Origin: Lobosporangium transversale
Taxonomy: Eukaryota > Mortierellomycota > Mortierellomycetes > Mortierellales > Mortierellaceae
NCBI RefSeq assembly: GCF_002105155.1
Contig: NW_019028995.1
Span: 372,001-436,000 of the forward strand
DNA length: 64,000 nt
Direction: 5' to 3'
Shown one piece after another: positions 1-10,226 of the stretch; within the stretch, counting starts at the first letter, position 1, and each line of letters begins with the position of its first letter. The position numbers were made by a program, and so were the translations under genes. Under the pieces are notes generated by a model that saw nothing but the letters and a program-made list of their open reading frames with translations, did no database searches and was not told the DNA's origin.

Positions 1-1565
1 AAAGCAGAGATATTCGTTGGCTCTCAGGTTTCGGCATCAATGGCGGAGATAGGAGTGATGTAGTTGCATGCGCTTATTGCTTGGAGTAAAAGCTATCTAA
101 GCACCCTTTCTTACTGGACGATGCCTTGTTAATGGTGATATTGCGCAGCGCCTTGTGGATGGAGGGAGAGCAGAAGCGAGAGTGGTGGTTTTTGGCGGTC
201 GTTTGGTGTGTGTATGTGCGAATTTGATGGTTGATACCAATCGCCAAATTATATGAATATAGAATTACAGAAGCGAGATTAATACCGACGCGTTTGAGTT
301 TCTTTCCTTGAGATTGTTATAACCATGGGATGATTGCGGAGTGGCCACCAAAATAGTTTGTTTATTTCTTCTGGAGGCTCCATTGGAAAGCGCTTGTGTT
401 TTGAAGTTGCCTAGAAAACAAAAAAAAAACGCCGCGATGCAAAATGTGTTTCTATGCGTGCAAAAACCAAAGAGATGCTTTAGCTGTTTATTCAATAGCC
501 TGGTGCATGTTCATGTACACACGACTGATAGTGATTGATTAACAAAAGGAAACTCTCGTCTCATCCCATGCATGTACCGCCAAATATTTTCGAAACAATA
601 AAAGGCATGTACAGACAACAAAGAAGCACGTCAACTGTTTGATTGCTTGATCAGTATCCTCCAGTTTACTCACGTATAATATTTTTTTCTATTCACTCTT
701 GGCGTGCTTGTACGTCTATTAAGTTTTCTGTCTGGTCGTATAACACTAGGAACCCCCCACGCCAGAAAAAAAATACTTCCCATGGTTGGTGCCAGGTCTG
801 AAAACAATAATAATAATGCACATGCCGTGCATGGAAGATAGGGCCTTGACACTATGACCATTGTTATGCAGACTCACCGAAATCAACTTGTGATCACAAC
901 TGCTACTCATGCTCTGTTGCCAAGGGCTTGAAAAGGGACACAAACCTCTTCTTCCTTGTTCTCATAATCCCTCACATCCTTTCAATACTTTCGCCGTAAA
1001 TGTCCATTACATTTGAATCACACATAGGCACTTCACCATTACATATATCACCTTGGGTATGATACGTTGGTGTGGTTCCCTCCAGTTTCAACAGGCCCAA
1101 CAAACTCTATTAGCAGTGCTTACCAACCCAGATATATCAAAGGAACGCAAGAAGACGAGGAAGCAAACGATGTGAAAAATCAGGTCTCGCCGAGTTGTAC
1201 AGGAAAAGATCAAGTTAGTCAAGCTTCATGGTGCGGTAGAATGAATCAACTCAGATTGCACTGCTTTCAAGTCGAGACTACGGCGGCGAATATTACCATT
1301 GCTATATTACACCAGTCAATAAATAAACGATACAATGGGCTCCCAAGCGGATGCTAGAGTCATGCGAAAGTTTTCATGAGTTTTTTTATTTGCACAAATA
1401 AAGAAGCCAGGATAGTTCCTGGATTTTAAGCCCATTTATAATGGTAAATTTGCCCTTGTTATGGATGAAGGGATAATACTAACGTAGATGGTGGGGATTT
1501 ATGTCTGTTTCGTCCAGCGTTCAGCCGTTCTTTCAGGATCGTCCCGCGCAGCTATCGCTCGACTT

Positions 1566-1567
<2 letters not shown>
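1..1567. other. Left-edge intergenic sequence
   Basis: No gene is supported here. Open frames are short, lack recognisable motifs and have no convincing splice context. The stretch ends abruptly at the poly(T) that marks the 3' end of the minus-strand LINE. It may contain flanking sequence of a gene beyond the window. Confidence 0.5.
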
Positions 1568-1598
<31 letters not shown>

Positions 1599-1795
1599 AT
1601 AACAAGGACCCTCAGGGTCATGGGATTTATTTTCTACACTCTATGAACAAAATGCTCCAGAAACTATAGTCAATAAACAGCTATTACTGCACAAACGACA
1701 AGAGCCGCTGTATCCATGATTTCATAAACCCTGACCGCCGTGGTTGGTACTCAAAGTCCACCTTTCCGACGTGGCCTGTTGCGCAACGCGACAAA

Positions 1796-2125
1796 TTATC
1801 CGCTATCCATAGTCATCAAAAACTTCATTCCACCTAGCCGCTCCATCACGTCCAGTTTGGTTTTCCCAAGGTAACTGTCCCGGACTCGGTCATCCGCGAT
1901 CTTGTAGATCTCTTTTACATTCAGCTTCTGTCTTTGTCTGAGGGAAGGGACAAGGAAATCATTGCTACTACGTCTGTGCTCCCCAACACAGTTGCGTCCT
2001 CTAGCGCGTTTGCTCATAGCAGTGATTCCACGAGCCTTTTCCCATTCAACGGTGACTTTACACCGTTTGTTCCAGATTTCTGTACGACCGAATTCCTCTA
2101 TGGCCTTGACGAAGCGCCCTGCCAT
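1796..2125 (-). CDS. LINE third frame, C-terminal basic domain (possible ORF3)
   Basis: A 109-codon frame beginning MAGRFVKAIEEFGR. It matches the extreme C-terminus of the uninterrupted ORF2 in the related LINE at 39.8-42.4 kb, sharing for example GRTEIWN, RCKVTV and SKRARGRNCVG. In this family it is cut off from ORF2 by the ORF2 TGA, a frameshift and a second in-frame TGA after WSVQDIYH. The domain is basic and of unknown function. Either it is translated separately from this ATG, reached by readthrough, or is a dead remnant. The identical arrangement in both young copies shows that it was already present in the source element. Confidence 0.5.
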   Translation of the reverse strand: MAGRFVKAIEEFGRTEIWNKRCKVTVEWEKARGITAMSKRARGRNCVGEHRRSSNDFLVPSLRQRQKLNVKEIYKIADDRVRDSYLGKTKLDVMERLGGMKFLMTMDSG

Positions 2126-2429
2126 ATATGTAGCTATCCTTGTTGTTGTCTTGAAGCCAACTTTCCAACTCTGAGCAATGGACTTGGGCGTAAGTCAATG
2201 GTAAATGTCCTGCACAGACCAATCTGGTGTGTGCTCTCTCTCTTCCTCATCACCGTCGTTCCTATCACCATGGCGTCGTACTTCTCGCACACCATCGATA
2301 TGCATCTCCAGAGTTTTCCAAATGTAGTCCTCCTCTGCCGCAGTAAAAGTTGGCTCTTTTGTCCTTGGTGGGTCTACACCTCTCTCTGGCCCTTTGTGCT
2401 TGCTCCTGCACTGCTTTCAACGCTTTCCT

Positions 2430-5400
2430 TCATGTCCTCTCCCCTATCACATTCACATTTTGGATTATCTCCTTCCACTTCTCGGCCTGAGTCCCCATCG
2501 TCCTTGGACATCTCCAGATGTGCGATGTGTCTTCATCCTCTGTCCCACACACTCTGCAGTTGCCGTCTTCATAAAAGTCTGGCCTCCAGTGTCTCATATA
2601 TGACTGTGTAGGCAACATTCCATGGAGTTTCTTGATCCTGTGCGCTCGCTTTTGGCAGTCCGCTGGGCTGGTGAAGAGTCCTTTCGGTAGGTTGCTATCA
2701 TGAACAATGTTCATAGTAGCTCGCCAATCAATTTTTGTCCAATCCTTAACATGCTCCTGCGTCCTGTTCTGAGCGATCCACGTGTGATGTGTACGAGTTG
2801 TTGACTGTAACTTAAGGATCTGCCTTAAGTCATCTTCCGCTGGTACACCGTTGAACTTTGCATGGCAGTACATGTCATTATGCTCCGTTATGTTGATATC
2901 CCATAGCTCGCCATAATGTCCATGTTTTGCTGCTTCGTCCGCTTCTTCGTTCCCTCTGTTGCCGGCATGTCCTTTGACCCACTCGACCGTGACTTCCGAT
3001 CCTTGTTGAATAAATGCGTTGTGTATAGCTGCCCACCATACTGCATACGGTGATCTAATACGTTGTCGCAACGTGCTATCCACTCTGCCTCGGACCAATG
3101 CTCGGAATTGAGTCACAACTGCGCTGTTATCAAGTCGGATTGTCATAGGTCTGTTTCGTGGGCTGATAAGTATTCCTGCCAACAAACCAGCTAGCTCTGC
3201 CTTTGTCGAGGATGCGTTGCCTGCTACTCTACCAGATAGCGCAGTGTAAAACTCACCCTCTTGTGTCTGGACTACCACACCAAATGCCATACTTACTCTT
3301 TCAGTGCCAATATCTTTGAGAGATCCATCCGTATAAATGACATTACCCGGCTGGGTATTGTACCGTTCCCTTTGGCGTTGGATTTTCTCCTCGGTATTGG
3401 CACTAATGATAACTCCATTTGTGTCCCTGGCTAGGCCTCTGTTGACTTCAGGGATCACTTTTAGGCACGGTGTCTCGTTGGAATCCAGGTCGACTTTTGC
3501 TCTCCTTAGCAGAGCTTGCTCGCTCAGACCCTCATATCTCCTTGTGTTCTGGGTCCGGCGTCTCCTCGCTTCTTCGCGGGCTCGCATGCGTTCACCATGC
3601 CTTCGCTCTCGGTCCTGGTGGCGTTCTGCTCTTCTGACTATGGCATCTAACTTTGCTCTTTGTCGCCTAAGATTATGTTCTCTGGTTGCTCTGCGCGCCT
3701 CTTTCATAACAGCTTCTCGTCTCTTTTTCCGCTCCTTCTGTTGATCTAGAATCCACTTAATTCCAATTGGTGGCTCAACAGCTTGATTAGCCGGTGATAC
3801 TGTCAAGGTTCTGTTCGCTGCCTCATGCTTTATGAATTGGTTGAGTGCACGAATCGCTTCTCGATCTTCGTCTTCTGTATCCCCGTCTACCGAGCTGACA
3901 TAACTACTGTCGCTGTTGCTGTCATCATCACTGACGTCTAAGAGTGCCAGTTTCCTCCTGTTCCATTCTCTTGCATGCCTACCCACATAATCGTTGTCGA
4001 AGCAAAAGTTTTGAAGTTGGTTGAACCAGAATGGCGAAACTTTAGGCCCTCCGTAACGGGTCCTGAATGCGTGCCATGAGATCATGTCCTCCTTATCATC
4101 CGTAAGTATTTGATCCACAAAGTATACCATACGCTTGGTGAGCGCCTTCCATACGTGTGGTAATTCTCCGTTTAGCCATTTCCATGTCGAGAGAGCGTTG
4201 TGTGGGAGACCAAATTCGGCTGCGATCGATAGGTCGAAAGTAATGTTACGATTCTTCATTTCTTCACAAACATTCGATATAAAGTTGTGGCGATACTTTT
4301 TGACACGATGTGGCTCCAAAGTTGGCGAGACTTCCATCTTATTCCTGTGCTGCAGCATCAGTACTCGTGTCCGACATATCCGTCCCATTACATTGCTGTC
4401 ATTAAGTCGAAGCGCCAGGGTAGATATTTGTTCTTCCGCTTGAGCGTTCGCCAAGTCTTTGATGGCATACAATCTATTGTGGTTCATAATGCTGTTTGGC
4501 GTAGTTGATGGCATACGTGCTTTCCGCTTACACAGTGACATATACTTACCAGTCATCTTCTGTAGGAACGTTGGTGGCAACATTTGGGCCGAAATCCTAT
4601 ACAGCACCTTTGGGATGAGCACATTATTGACAATATACGTTGTCTGCCGATCTGTCAGGGCTTTGGACCGGAGAATGTTACAGGTCGTTTCTATTTCCTG
4701 CTCCACTATTTGCTGTGTTGCTGTTGGATTTCCTGTTGCTGTGACCCAAACACCAAGAATCCGTACCGATTCATTCTTTTCCACTGGTCGGATCTCTTCT
4801 GTAGGTGTCCCAAATTTCAGCGTGCTCCTCCTATCCTGCTTGCTGTTGATACAGATGACCTGCGTTTTCTTGGCGTTCACTTCCACCCCGTTAAGAATGA
4901 AGAATGTCGTTGCAATGTCAAGTATCTCCTGCATATGTGCTTTGGAGTCCGATATCCATGTAGTATCATCCACGAAAGCAAGGCCAGCAACTGATGGTGT
5001 CCCTCTTGGTCCCTCTAGACTATATCCAGTGCTACTGTCTATAATTTCACACAGGAGTGCATCATATGCTATTCTCCATAAAAGCGGACATTCCACTCCA
5101 CCTTGATCCAAACCGCACTCTGGATGATACTCGTCAGTTGGTCCGTATTCAGTAATCACCCTGTTCACTTTGGAAATGGCGATGTTTTCACATAGGCGTA
5201 TGAACTGTTCAGGGACCTGGAGCCGTCTTAGTCCGCGAGAAAGCATCCCATCGGGGGCGCAGTTGACAGAGTCGAAACACCGTTTCATGTCTTGGAACAC
5301 AATCCACTGTTCTTTCTTGAACTCTCTTGCGTCTTCCATTGCCGCTTGCAGGATATGGATTGGATCCTTAGTGGTAGTACCTTTAAGAACAGAGAAGTTT

Positions 5401-7454
5401 GGTCCTCGTAGAATATCGTGCCTGGCCATGATCGCGCTTAACCTATTTGTTATTACTGCAAACATTATTTTCCGTGCGTGCTCCAACAAAGCTATCGGCC
5501 TTACCTCTGCCATGTTTCCTGACCATTCTGGAGCTTTTGGTATGCAATAGAGGAGCCCCGTCTTCCAATCCTTGGGGACGTCTTCTTGCACGATAGTGGC
5601 ACTTATGATTTGGAAGAGGATAAAGAGCCCCTGCGGTCCTTGGTGTTGGATCATTTCGTTCGTAATGCCTGACACACCAGCTGCCTTGTTTTTGGGTGCA
5701 TCCAGGACCACAGCTGAAAACTCATTTCTGCTTGGTGGATCCATCAGACCGTCGTACCATTCACTCTTGATCCACCTCTGAGGGCTATATTGCTTCTGCC
5801 ATCTCGAACCCGGCTCTAGCGGTTTTGACGGCCTACGTCCGTGCCACTTGTCGAACCATGCCCGTACCTTCTCTTTAACTTGCTGTGGCTCTAGAATATT
5901 CACTGTGACACCGCCTTCGTCGTCCTGAATCCGGTCTATTGTCACTTTACCTCCGCCACGTCCCAGCACTTTGTCTATCATTTTCCCTGTTGCCGACTTC
6001 AACTCTCCACAGCGTTTCTCTATCAGGCCATTCATCGTCCTTGTCTTTTCCAGCTTCCTTGTCGCCTGTAAAAATGATATTGACTCTGTCCATCTGTGCT
6101 TTACTCCTCTTACCCAATCTTTCCATACATCGTCGCTATCCTTCGTGTCCGGTATAGTAGTGAGGCCTTCGATCTCCCCTTGTCCTTGCAGCCTCAACCA
6201 CTCAGCATTCTTATTAAATTTTTTCTGCTGCTCTACCAGTGTTGTCCATCTTGCGTCTCTTTGTACTGTTGATAATCCTCTGCGGGTTTGATTTGCCAAT
6301 TTTTTAATTTTAGCGAGATCACGTATGAGGTGGCGGAGACACAATTCTTGTTCTGGCTTCACTCCAGACCGACCAACCACTCTTCCTGGCAAGTTTTCTT
6401 TGGCGCTTTCTATGAGCAGCTTTGAATACCATTTCCATGCAAGGTCAATGTCGATTCTTTGAAGGTCTTCTGGCGTCAAGAGATCCTTTTCATCGTCGTT
6501 CTGGGCTCTCCGTAGGCCCATTGTAGAAGATTCACTGCCGTCTCCAATTCTTATATTCACACCGTTCTCAAAATTCTCCCAATCGTCGTTGCTGGCATCG
6601 CGAAGTAAGAATTTGTAGCCCTTGGGTTTTTTGTAAATGATGTGATGAAGTGGTTGTTGAATAAGGCGGTGCAGTGTCATTTCTAGAGTGACCATTTTGT
6701 GGTCTGACGCCACAATACCATCCAATGATTTGTGTTTGACCCTGAGAAGCCTATCCGTGAATACACTAGATACAAAGATCATGTCTATACGGCTCGTATT
6801 CTGGCAGGTATAGTCTTCACGAAGAGGGTGTTGAGCGCGGAAAACATCATGAAGTGGCTGCGTCTCCATCCATTGAAGTAGTGCCGATTCTGGTCTTATA
6901 CTCGTTGCGTTCTCTCGTCGTCGATCGAGCCGGGGGTTCCTAGTAGCATTGAAATCCCCAAGAATGATTATACCCCTCCCTTCTTCTCTCGCGTCGTTAT
7001 ATTCTTTTTGTATCCATTTAGTAATTACTTCTGCTTCATCTTCCCTTCCGCTTGGTAGGTAGCAGTTAATTACTCTGATTTTAAATCCCCCAGGAAAGTT
7101 GAAATCTCTCGCTTGGCCTCTGCTCCCACAAGATGAAGTTCTCGCAGCGTACTGGAACCAATGCTGAGCGATCAAAAGCCCAACCCCTGTTCCCTGTGTT
7201 GCACCTTCTTTACCACTCACCCACCACATTTTATATTTAGTTTGTTTCAAATTTCTTGCCATTTTACTCCCTCCAACATGCATGTTGGTTTCTTGGAGTG
7301 CTATCATATCTAAATCTTTCATATCACCATATTCACATAACGCTTCTATTTTCCCAGCTTCTAACGCACCCCGTATGTTAAATGATCCAAATTTAATAGC
7401 ATTGCTATTAGATCTAGTACTGTCCTGTCTATTTTGAGTGCTTGCATTACTCAT
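2430..7454 (-). CDS. LINE ORF2 polyprotein: AP endonuclease, reverse transcriptase, RNase H
   Basis: A 1674-residue replication protein that would nick target DNA, copy the LINE RNA onto the nicked end and degrade the RNA. Residues about 20-260 are an AP-type endonuclease (NIRG, LQETN, GDFNATRNP, RIDMIF, ASDH). Residues about 580-880 are the reverse transcriptase, with WKTGLLYCIPK, MKRCFDSVN, DQGGVECP and the catalytic FVDD near 827; V replaces the commoner A before DD, but both aspartates are kept. An Arg/Glu-rich helical stretch around 1260-1340 precedes RNase H (about 1370-1510) with all four acidic positions (YTDGS, KAELAG, LDNSAV, EEADEAAK). A CX2CX8HX4C zinc motif lies near 1632. The frame ends at a TGA, but homology to the related LINE at 39.8 kb continues downstream in other frames. 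Confidence 0.93.
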   Translation of the reverse strand: MSNASTQNRQDSTRSNSNAIKFGSFNIRGALEAGKIEALCEYGDMKDLDMIALQETNMHVGGSKMARNLKQTKYKMWWVSGKEGATQGTGVGLLIAQHWFQYAARTSSCGSRGQARDFNFPGGFKIRVINCYLPSGREDEAEVITKWIQKEYNDAREEGRGIIILGDFNATRNPRLDRRRENATSIRPESALLQWMETQPLHDVFRAQHPLREDYTCQNTSRIDMIFVSSVFTDRLLRVKHKSLDGIVASDHKMVTLEMTLHRLIQQPLHHIIYKKPKGYKFLLRDASNDDWENFENGVNIRIGDGSESSTMGLRRAQNDDEKDLLTPEDLQRIDIDLAWKWYSKLLIESAKENLPGRVVGRSGVKPEQELCLRHLIRDLAKIKKLANQTRRGLSTVQRDARWTTLVEQQKKFNKNAEWLRLQGQGEIEGLTTIPDTKDSDDVWKDWVRGVKHRWTESISFLQATRKLEKTRTMNGLIEKRCGELKSATGKMIDKVLGRGGGKVTIDRIQDDEGGVTVNILEPQQVKEKVRAWFDKWHGRRPSKPLEPGSRWQKQYSPQRWIKSEWYDGLMDPPSRNEFSAVVLDAPKNKAAGVSGITNEMIQHQGPQGLFILFQIISATIVQEDVPKDWKTGLLYCIPKAPEWSGNMAEVRPIALLEHARKIMFAVITNRLSAIMARHDILRGPNFSVLKGTTTKDPIHILQAAMEDAREFKKEQWIVFQDMKRCFDSVNCAPDGMLSRGLRRLQVPEQFIRLCENIAISKVNRVITEYGPTDEYHPECGLDQGGVECPLLWRIAYDALLCEIIDSSTGYSLEGPRGTPSVAGLAFVDDTTWISDSKAHMQEILDIATTFFILNGVEVNAKKTQVICINSKQDRRSTLKFGTPTEEIRPVEKNESVRILGVWVTATGNPTATQQIVEQEIETTCNILRSKALTDRQTTYIVNNVLIPKVLYRISAQMLPPTFLQKMTGKYMSLCKRKARMPSTTPNSIMNHNRLYAIKDLANAQAEEQISTLALRLNDSNVMGRICRTRVLMLQHRNKMEVSPTLEPHRVKKYRHNFISNVCEEMKNRNITFDLSIAAEFGLPHNALSTWKWLNGELPHVWKALTKRMVYFVDQILTDDKEDMISWHAFRTRYGGPKVSPFWFNQLQNFCFDNDYVGRHAREWNRRKLALLDVSDDDSNSDSSYVSSVDGDTEDEDREAIRALNQFIKHEAANRTLTVSPANQAVEPPIGIKWILDQQKERKKRREAVMKEARRATREHNLRRQRAKLDAIVRRAERHQDRERRHGERMRAREEARRRRTQNTRRYEGLSEQALLRRAKVDLDSNETPCLKVIPEVNRGLARDTNGVIISANTEEKIQRQRERYNTQPGNVIYTDGSLKDIGTERVSMAFGVVVQTQEGEFYTALSGRVAGNASSTKAELAGLLAGILISPRNRPMTIRLDNSAVVTQFRALVRGRVDSTLRQRIRSPYAVWWAAIHNAFIQQGSEVTVEWVKGHAGNRGNEEADEAAKHGHYGELWDINITEHNDMYCHAKFNGVPAEDDLRQILKLQSTTRTHHTWIAQNRTQEHVKDWTKIDWRATMNIVHDSNLPKGLFTSPADCQKRAHRIKKLHGMLPTQSYMRHWRPDFYEDGNCRVCGTEDEDTSHIWRCPRTMGTQAEKWKEIIQNVNVIGERT

Positions 7455-9204
7455 TATGGACTAGTGGTTTTGGCGGCAATCCACTTGAGGTTGATTTCTC
7501 TTCTTTTCTACTTTTTTCCTTACTACCTGCTCCGTTTGCTATGAGAGCCATAATCCCTGCTAGGGACTCGTTAGTAGGAGGCATGCCTGGAAAAGCAGCT
7601 GACTTACCTTTGTTTTTGGGCACGTTCCTGTGGAACTCTCCACTCAGTCCTGCTGCCTTCAGGTGCTCGGCTGCGAAGTCCATTCCAAGATGTTGGCTCA
7701 TCATTCCTATTAACATTTGGATTAGTAGACTGTTTTGAGCACGTAGTTGTTGTTGCTCTTCCTGTAGGCGTTCCACTGTATCTACCAGTTGCTGGATTTT
7801 CTTATCGACTGCACCAGTGTTGCTGTTCTTTCCTATGACGTTTGTTTGACCAGAACTTTGGATATTGGTTTTTTCTTCCTGTGCCTTCTGTTGGTTGCTT
7901 TGAGTAACACTTCCACTCTTTCCCGTGGCGGCTTTGGCGTATGAGAGTTGTGGTACAACTTTCAGTGCTCCTCCCTTTTGGTATTCCTTGACAGCTTTGA
8001 TGTGCTGCTTTGTCTCCTGGAGTGCAATGAATACCTCGCATTCCCTCATGATGTGTCCTGGTTTGTGGCATTGTCGGCATCGTTTGTCGTCCTTATCACC
8101 CCAGAAAGTCTCAATGCCCCCGATTTTGACTGGTTTAGTCATAGTTTCCGCCATTGCTTCTGCAGAGGGGAAATACACGAATGCTTCTCGTTGATATTGC
8201 CATTTCTTCCCGTCTTTTGAAAAATAGCGTGGCACTTTGACGAAATTCGCTTGCTTTTCTCCAAGGAGAGGCTCCAAGTCCTTGTCTGTCGTTCCAAAAG
8301 GGAGACCTGAGATTTTTGCGACGTGTGTCAATGTCCACTCGACTCGTTCATTGCCGATTTTGCGGATGCGCGCGAGTTCTTTTCCAATGAAGACGTGCTC
8401 CCGGTTGGCCAATTTGAATTTTGTGACGTCCTCAACATTGTTATAAACTACTGCTGCGGTGATCTTGACTCCCTTGGAGCATGGGCGGGTTGCAATCTTT
8501 TCAATAGTACCGAACTGCAGCATTGCTGACTTGATAAGGAATTCCGGAGTCCTAGGAGCAATACCATAAACCTCCACTGTGCGTTCCAGTTCACGTTCAC
8601 GGGTGTCGGTATTCATTTCAAAAAACAATGGGACTTCGTGTTCATTTCCGTCTTCATCTTTGTGTGTAGCAGTCATTTCCAGGAGCGCTGTCAGGGATGG
8701 TTGATCCTCAACAGCAACACGGAAAGCAGTATATCCATTGACTTTGACCTTGTGTGGTCCTTCTGTGCAATAGATGGCAGCATCCAACAAGACTGTTTCC
8801 AGGTCTTTCTTTTTTTCGGCAACCGTTGTTCCATAAAGGTCCTCGAGGAAGACGCCGGCCGCCTTCAGCCTATCCTTGGTGCGTCTCACTTCCTGCCATT
8901 CTGTGACTCCCACAGTGGCCATTGCGTCATCGTCTTCGTCCATTGCGTCCTGTTCTTGTGTAGCTGCACGCAAGCCATTTGCACCCAGGCTGCGGTTATA
9001 CGAGGGACGGCTCTTAGAGCCCGTTCCCTCGTCAACGCGGCTCCCGCTCGCCTCTATGCCGCTTGCGGGACCGACTTCTTGGTTGTTGGGCTGTCTTTGA
9101 GATCCGATTCCGCTATTTGGAATGCGAGCTCTTTTCGAATGAGGGACATTTCTGTCCAAATTGGGTGGATCATGTTGCTGATTTTTTCCTAATGCAGGTT
9201 CCAT
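7447..9204 (-). CDS. LINE ORF1, zinc-knuckle nucleic-acid binding protein
   Basis: This encodes a protein of about 585 residues that should coat the LINE RNA and act as a nucleic-acid chaperone in the retrotransposition particle. One CCHC zinc knuckle (CX2CX4HX4C, starting CRQCHKPGH) lies near residues 377-391. It is followed by a Gln-rich coiled coil with LQEEQQQLRAQ around residue 500, probably for multimerisation. The first third is acidic and Ser/Pro rich. I chose the ATG at 9204 (MEPALGK); an in-frame GTG at 9225 is less likely as a eukaryotic start. The stop overlaps the start of ORF2 in the octamer ATGAGTAA. The frame is intact in this copy, whereas the sister copy at 31405-33850 is interrupted by a SINE. 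Confidence 0.88.
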   Translation of the reverse strand: MEPALGKNQQHDPPNLDRNVPHSKRARIPNSGIGSQRQPNNQEVGPASGIEASGSRVDEGTGSKSRPSYNRSLGANGLRAATQEQDAMDEDDDAMATVGVTEWQEVRRTKDRLKAAGVFLEDLYGTTVAEKKKDLETVLLDAAIYCTEGPHKVKVNGYTAFRVAVEDQPSLTALLEMTATHKDEDGNEHEVPLFFEMNTDTRERELERTVEVYGIAPRTPEFLIKSAMLQFGTIEKIATRPCSKGVKITAAVVYNNVEDVTKFKLANREHVFIGKELARIRKIGNERVEWTLTHVAKISGLPFGTTDKDLEPLLGEKQANFVKVPRYFSKDGKKWQYQREAFVYFPSAEAMAETMTKPVKIGGIETFWGDKDDKRCRQCHKPGHIMRECEVFIALQETKQHIKAVKEYQKGGALKVVPQLSYAKAATGKSGSVTQSNQQKAQEEKTNIQSSGQTNVIGKNSNTGAVDKKIQQLVDTVERLQEEQQQLRAQNSLLIQMLIGMMSQHLGMDFAAEHLKAAGLSGEFHRNVPKNKGKSAAFPGMPPTNESLAGIMALIANGAGSKEKSRKEEKSTSSGLPPKPLVHNE

Positions 9205-9316
9205 GATGAGTGATGTCGTTGGCACTCTTGTGCGCTAACAGGGGGTGTGGAAGGGGTGTGTATAGAGAGGGAATGTGTAAATGTAGCGTATCCGATGGTG
9301 TACGGAGAAGAGTTTT

Positions 9317-9447
9317 ATAAAAACTCAAGCAAATCCCTGACCTGGCACATGTTTGCTTCACTTTATGTGCCTTAACCAGGACTCGAACCCGACCCCTGGG
9401 CTAGACAGGAGGGTGCCCTGACGAGTATACTACTCAGCCATTGGGCC
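9317..9447 (-). mobile_element. tRNA-like SINE head joined to the LINE 5' end
   Basis: Read on the minus strand, this 131-bp stretch matches the head of the SINE at 31508: an A-box-like TGGCTGAGTAGTATACTCG, a B box GGTTCGAGTCC, TTAAGGCA, then a shared leader ending GCTTGAGTTTTTAT. The tRNA-like part is 9368-9447; its acceptor stem pairs poorly, so it is not a functional tRNA gene. It abuts the LINE 5' end with no SINE body on the far side of the LINE. It is therefore either a 5' addition made during reverse transcription (template switching) or a SINE disrupted with loss of its 3' part. Confidence 0.75.
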
Positions 9448-9448
9448 T

Positions 9449-9518
9449 GATGTCCTTTGACCCCGTTGCCCTGGTCCATACATGACGTCCTTTGACCCCG
9501 TTGCCCTGGTCCATACAT
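9449..9518. repeat. Two tandem copies of a 35-bp unit
   Basis: The unit runs from GAYGTCCTTTGACC to GGTCCATACAT and occurs twice with one mismatch (GATGTCC/GACGTCC). A third GACGTCCTC follows immediately. It lies between the tRNA-like head and tRNA-Thr; function unknown. Confidence 0.85.
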
Positions 9519-9628
9519 GACGTCCTCAATCTCACAGAAGCTTTTGGCTACGCCAAGGGTTCACCCATGATCTTTTTTTATTAATCAGCTGACCACTCCA
9601 ATGACGTCCTTGGTTATTGCTGGTTATT

Positions 9629-9700
9629 GCCCTTATGGCTTAGTGGTTATAGCGTCCCACTCGTAATGGGAAGGTCCTCGGTTCAACTCCGAGTTGGGGC
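9629..9700 (+). tRNA. tRNA-Thr (anticodon CGU)
   Basis: A complete 72-nt cloverleaf, intronless. The acceptor GCCCTTA pairs with TTGGGGC with one T-T mismatch, the D stem is GCT/AGC, the anticodon stem TCCCA/TGGGA holds loop CTCGTAA (anticodon CGT), and the T arm is CTCGG-TTCAACT-CCGAG. It decodes ACG. The first downstream T run is the TTTT at 9721-9724, which lies inside the target duplication of the adjacent inverted-repeat element. LINE copy A lies upstream, with its 5' end facing this gene. Confidence 0.93.
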
Positions 9701-9724
9701 AACTTAGATCTAGAAATACCTTTT

Positions 9725-10193
9725 GGATTAATCTATTTGACAGCCTAGTTGCTAAATATTATTTGGCAGCCTAGTTGCTAAATATTATTTGGCAGCCCAT
9801 TGCCAAATATAATCAACTTTCAAGACTCTCTTTGGCAGCCCAGTTGCCAAATAACATTCATTATTTACTTGGCAGCCTACCCAGGGCTATTTGGCCTCTA
9901 ACTATTTATTTATTTTTATTTTTATTTTTTTTTTTTCAAGTAGGTCGCTCATACAGTTTTGGAGGTGCCATTTGGAGATCAATGCCTATGAGAGGTTTTC
10001 GCTCGGAGCAAACGCGTCTCACCTACTACCTAGACGTCTTCAATAAACCATTCCCTAACCGTGTACATTGAAGGCTGTTTTGTGAAGATGTCATCGCCGC
10101 TGCCCTTAGTACCTCCGGCGGCATTAGCTGTGCAAGGCAATGTATCCACAGAACGCTGCTTGTTTTACCACTGATGTTATGACCCTGTTTATC

Positions 10194-10226
<33 letters not shown>

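Larger units (their letters stand above)
1568..9316 (-). mobile_element. Full-length LINE retrotransposon, copy A
   Basis: A non-LTR retrotransposon of about 7.75 kb, read on the minus strand. It has a short 5' UTR, ORF1 with a CCHC zinc knuckle, ORF2 with endonuclease, reverse transcriptase and RNase H, a third short frame, a 3' UTR ending in a GACCCTGAGGGTC hairpin (1607-1619) plus CTTGTTATC, and a 30-nt poly(A) (poly(T) at 1568-1597). The 5' terminus is set at 9316 because the second copy begins with the same AAAACTCTTCTCC directly after its target-site duplication. Domain order and the CCHC plus RNase H content suggest a Tad1-like fungal clade; this is family-level inference. Wherever I compared it with copy B (31292-39715), sequence and proteins were identical, so transposition was recent. 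I found no target-site duplication: the 3' flank reads GGAAGTCGAGCG and the 5' flank is a SINE head. Confidence 0.93.

Noticed and set aside
1067-1357. A 96-codon open frame at the left edge
   Set aside because: No motif, no splice context, and composition like surrounding noncoding DNA.
1934-2611. Long open frames antisense to the LINEs as genes
   Set aside because: They mirror the coding strand, appear identically in both LINE copies, and have no domain signal.
9225-9225. GTG start for LINE ORF1
   Set aside because: An ATG seven codons downstream is the natural eukaryotic start.
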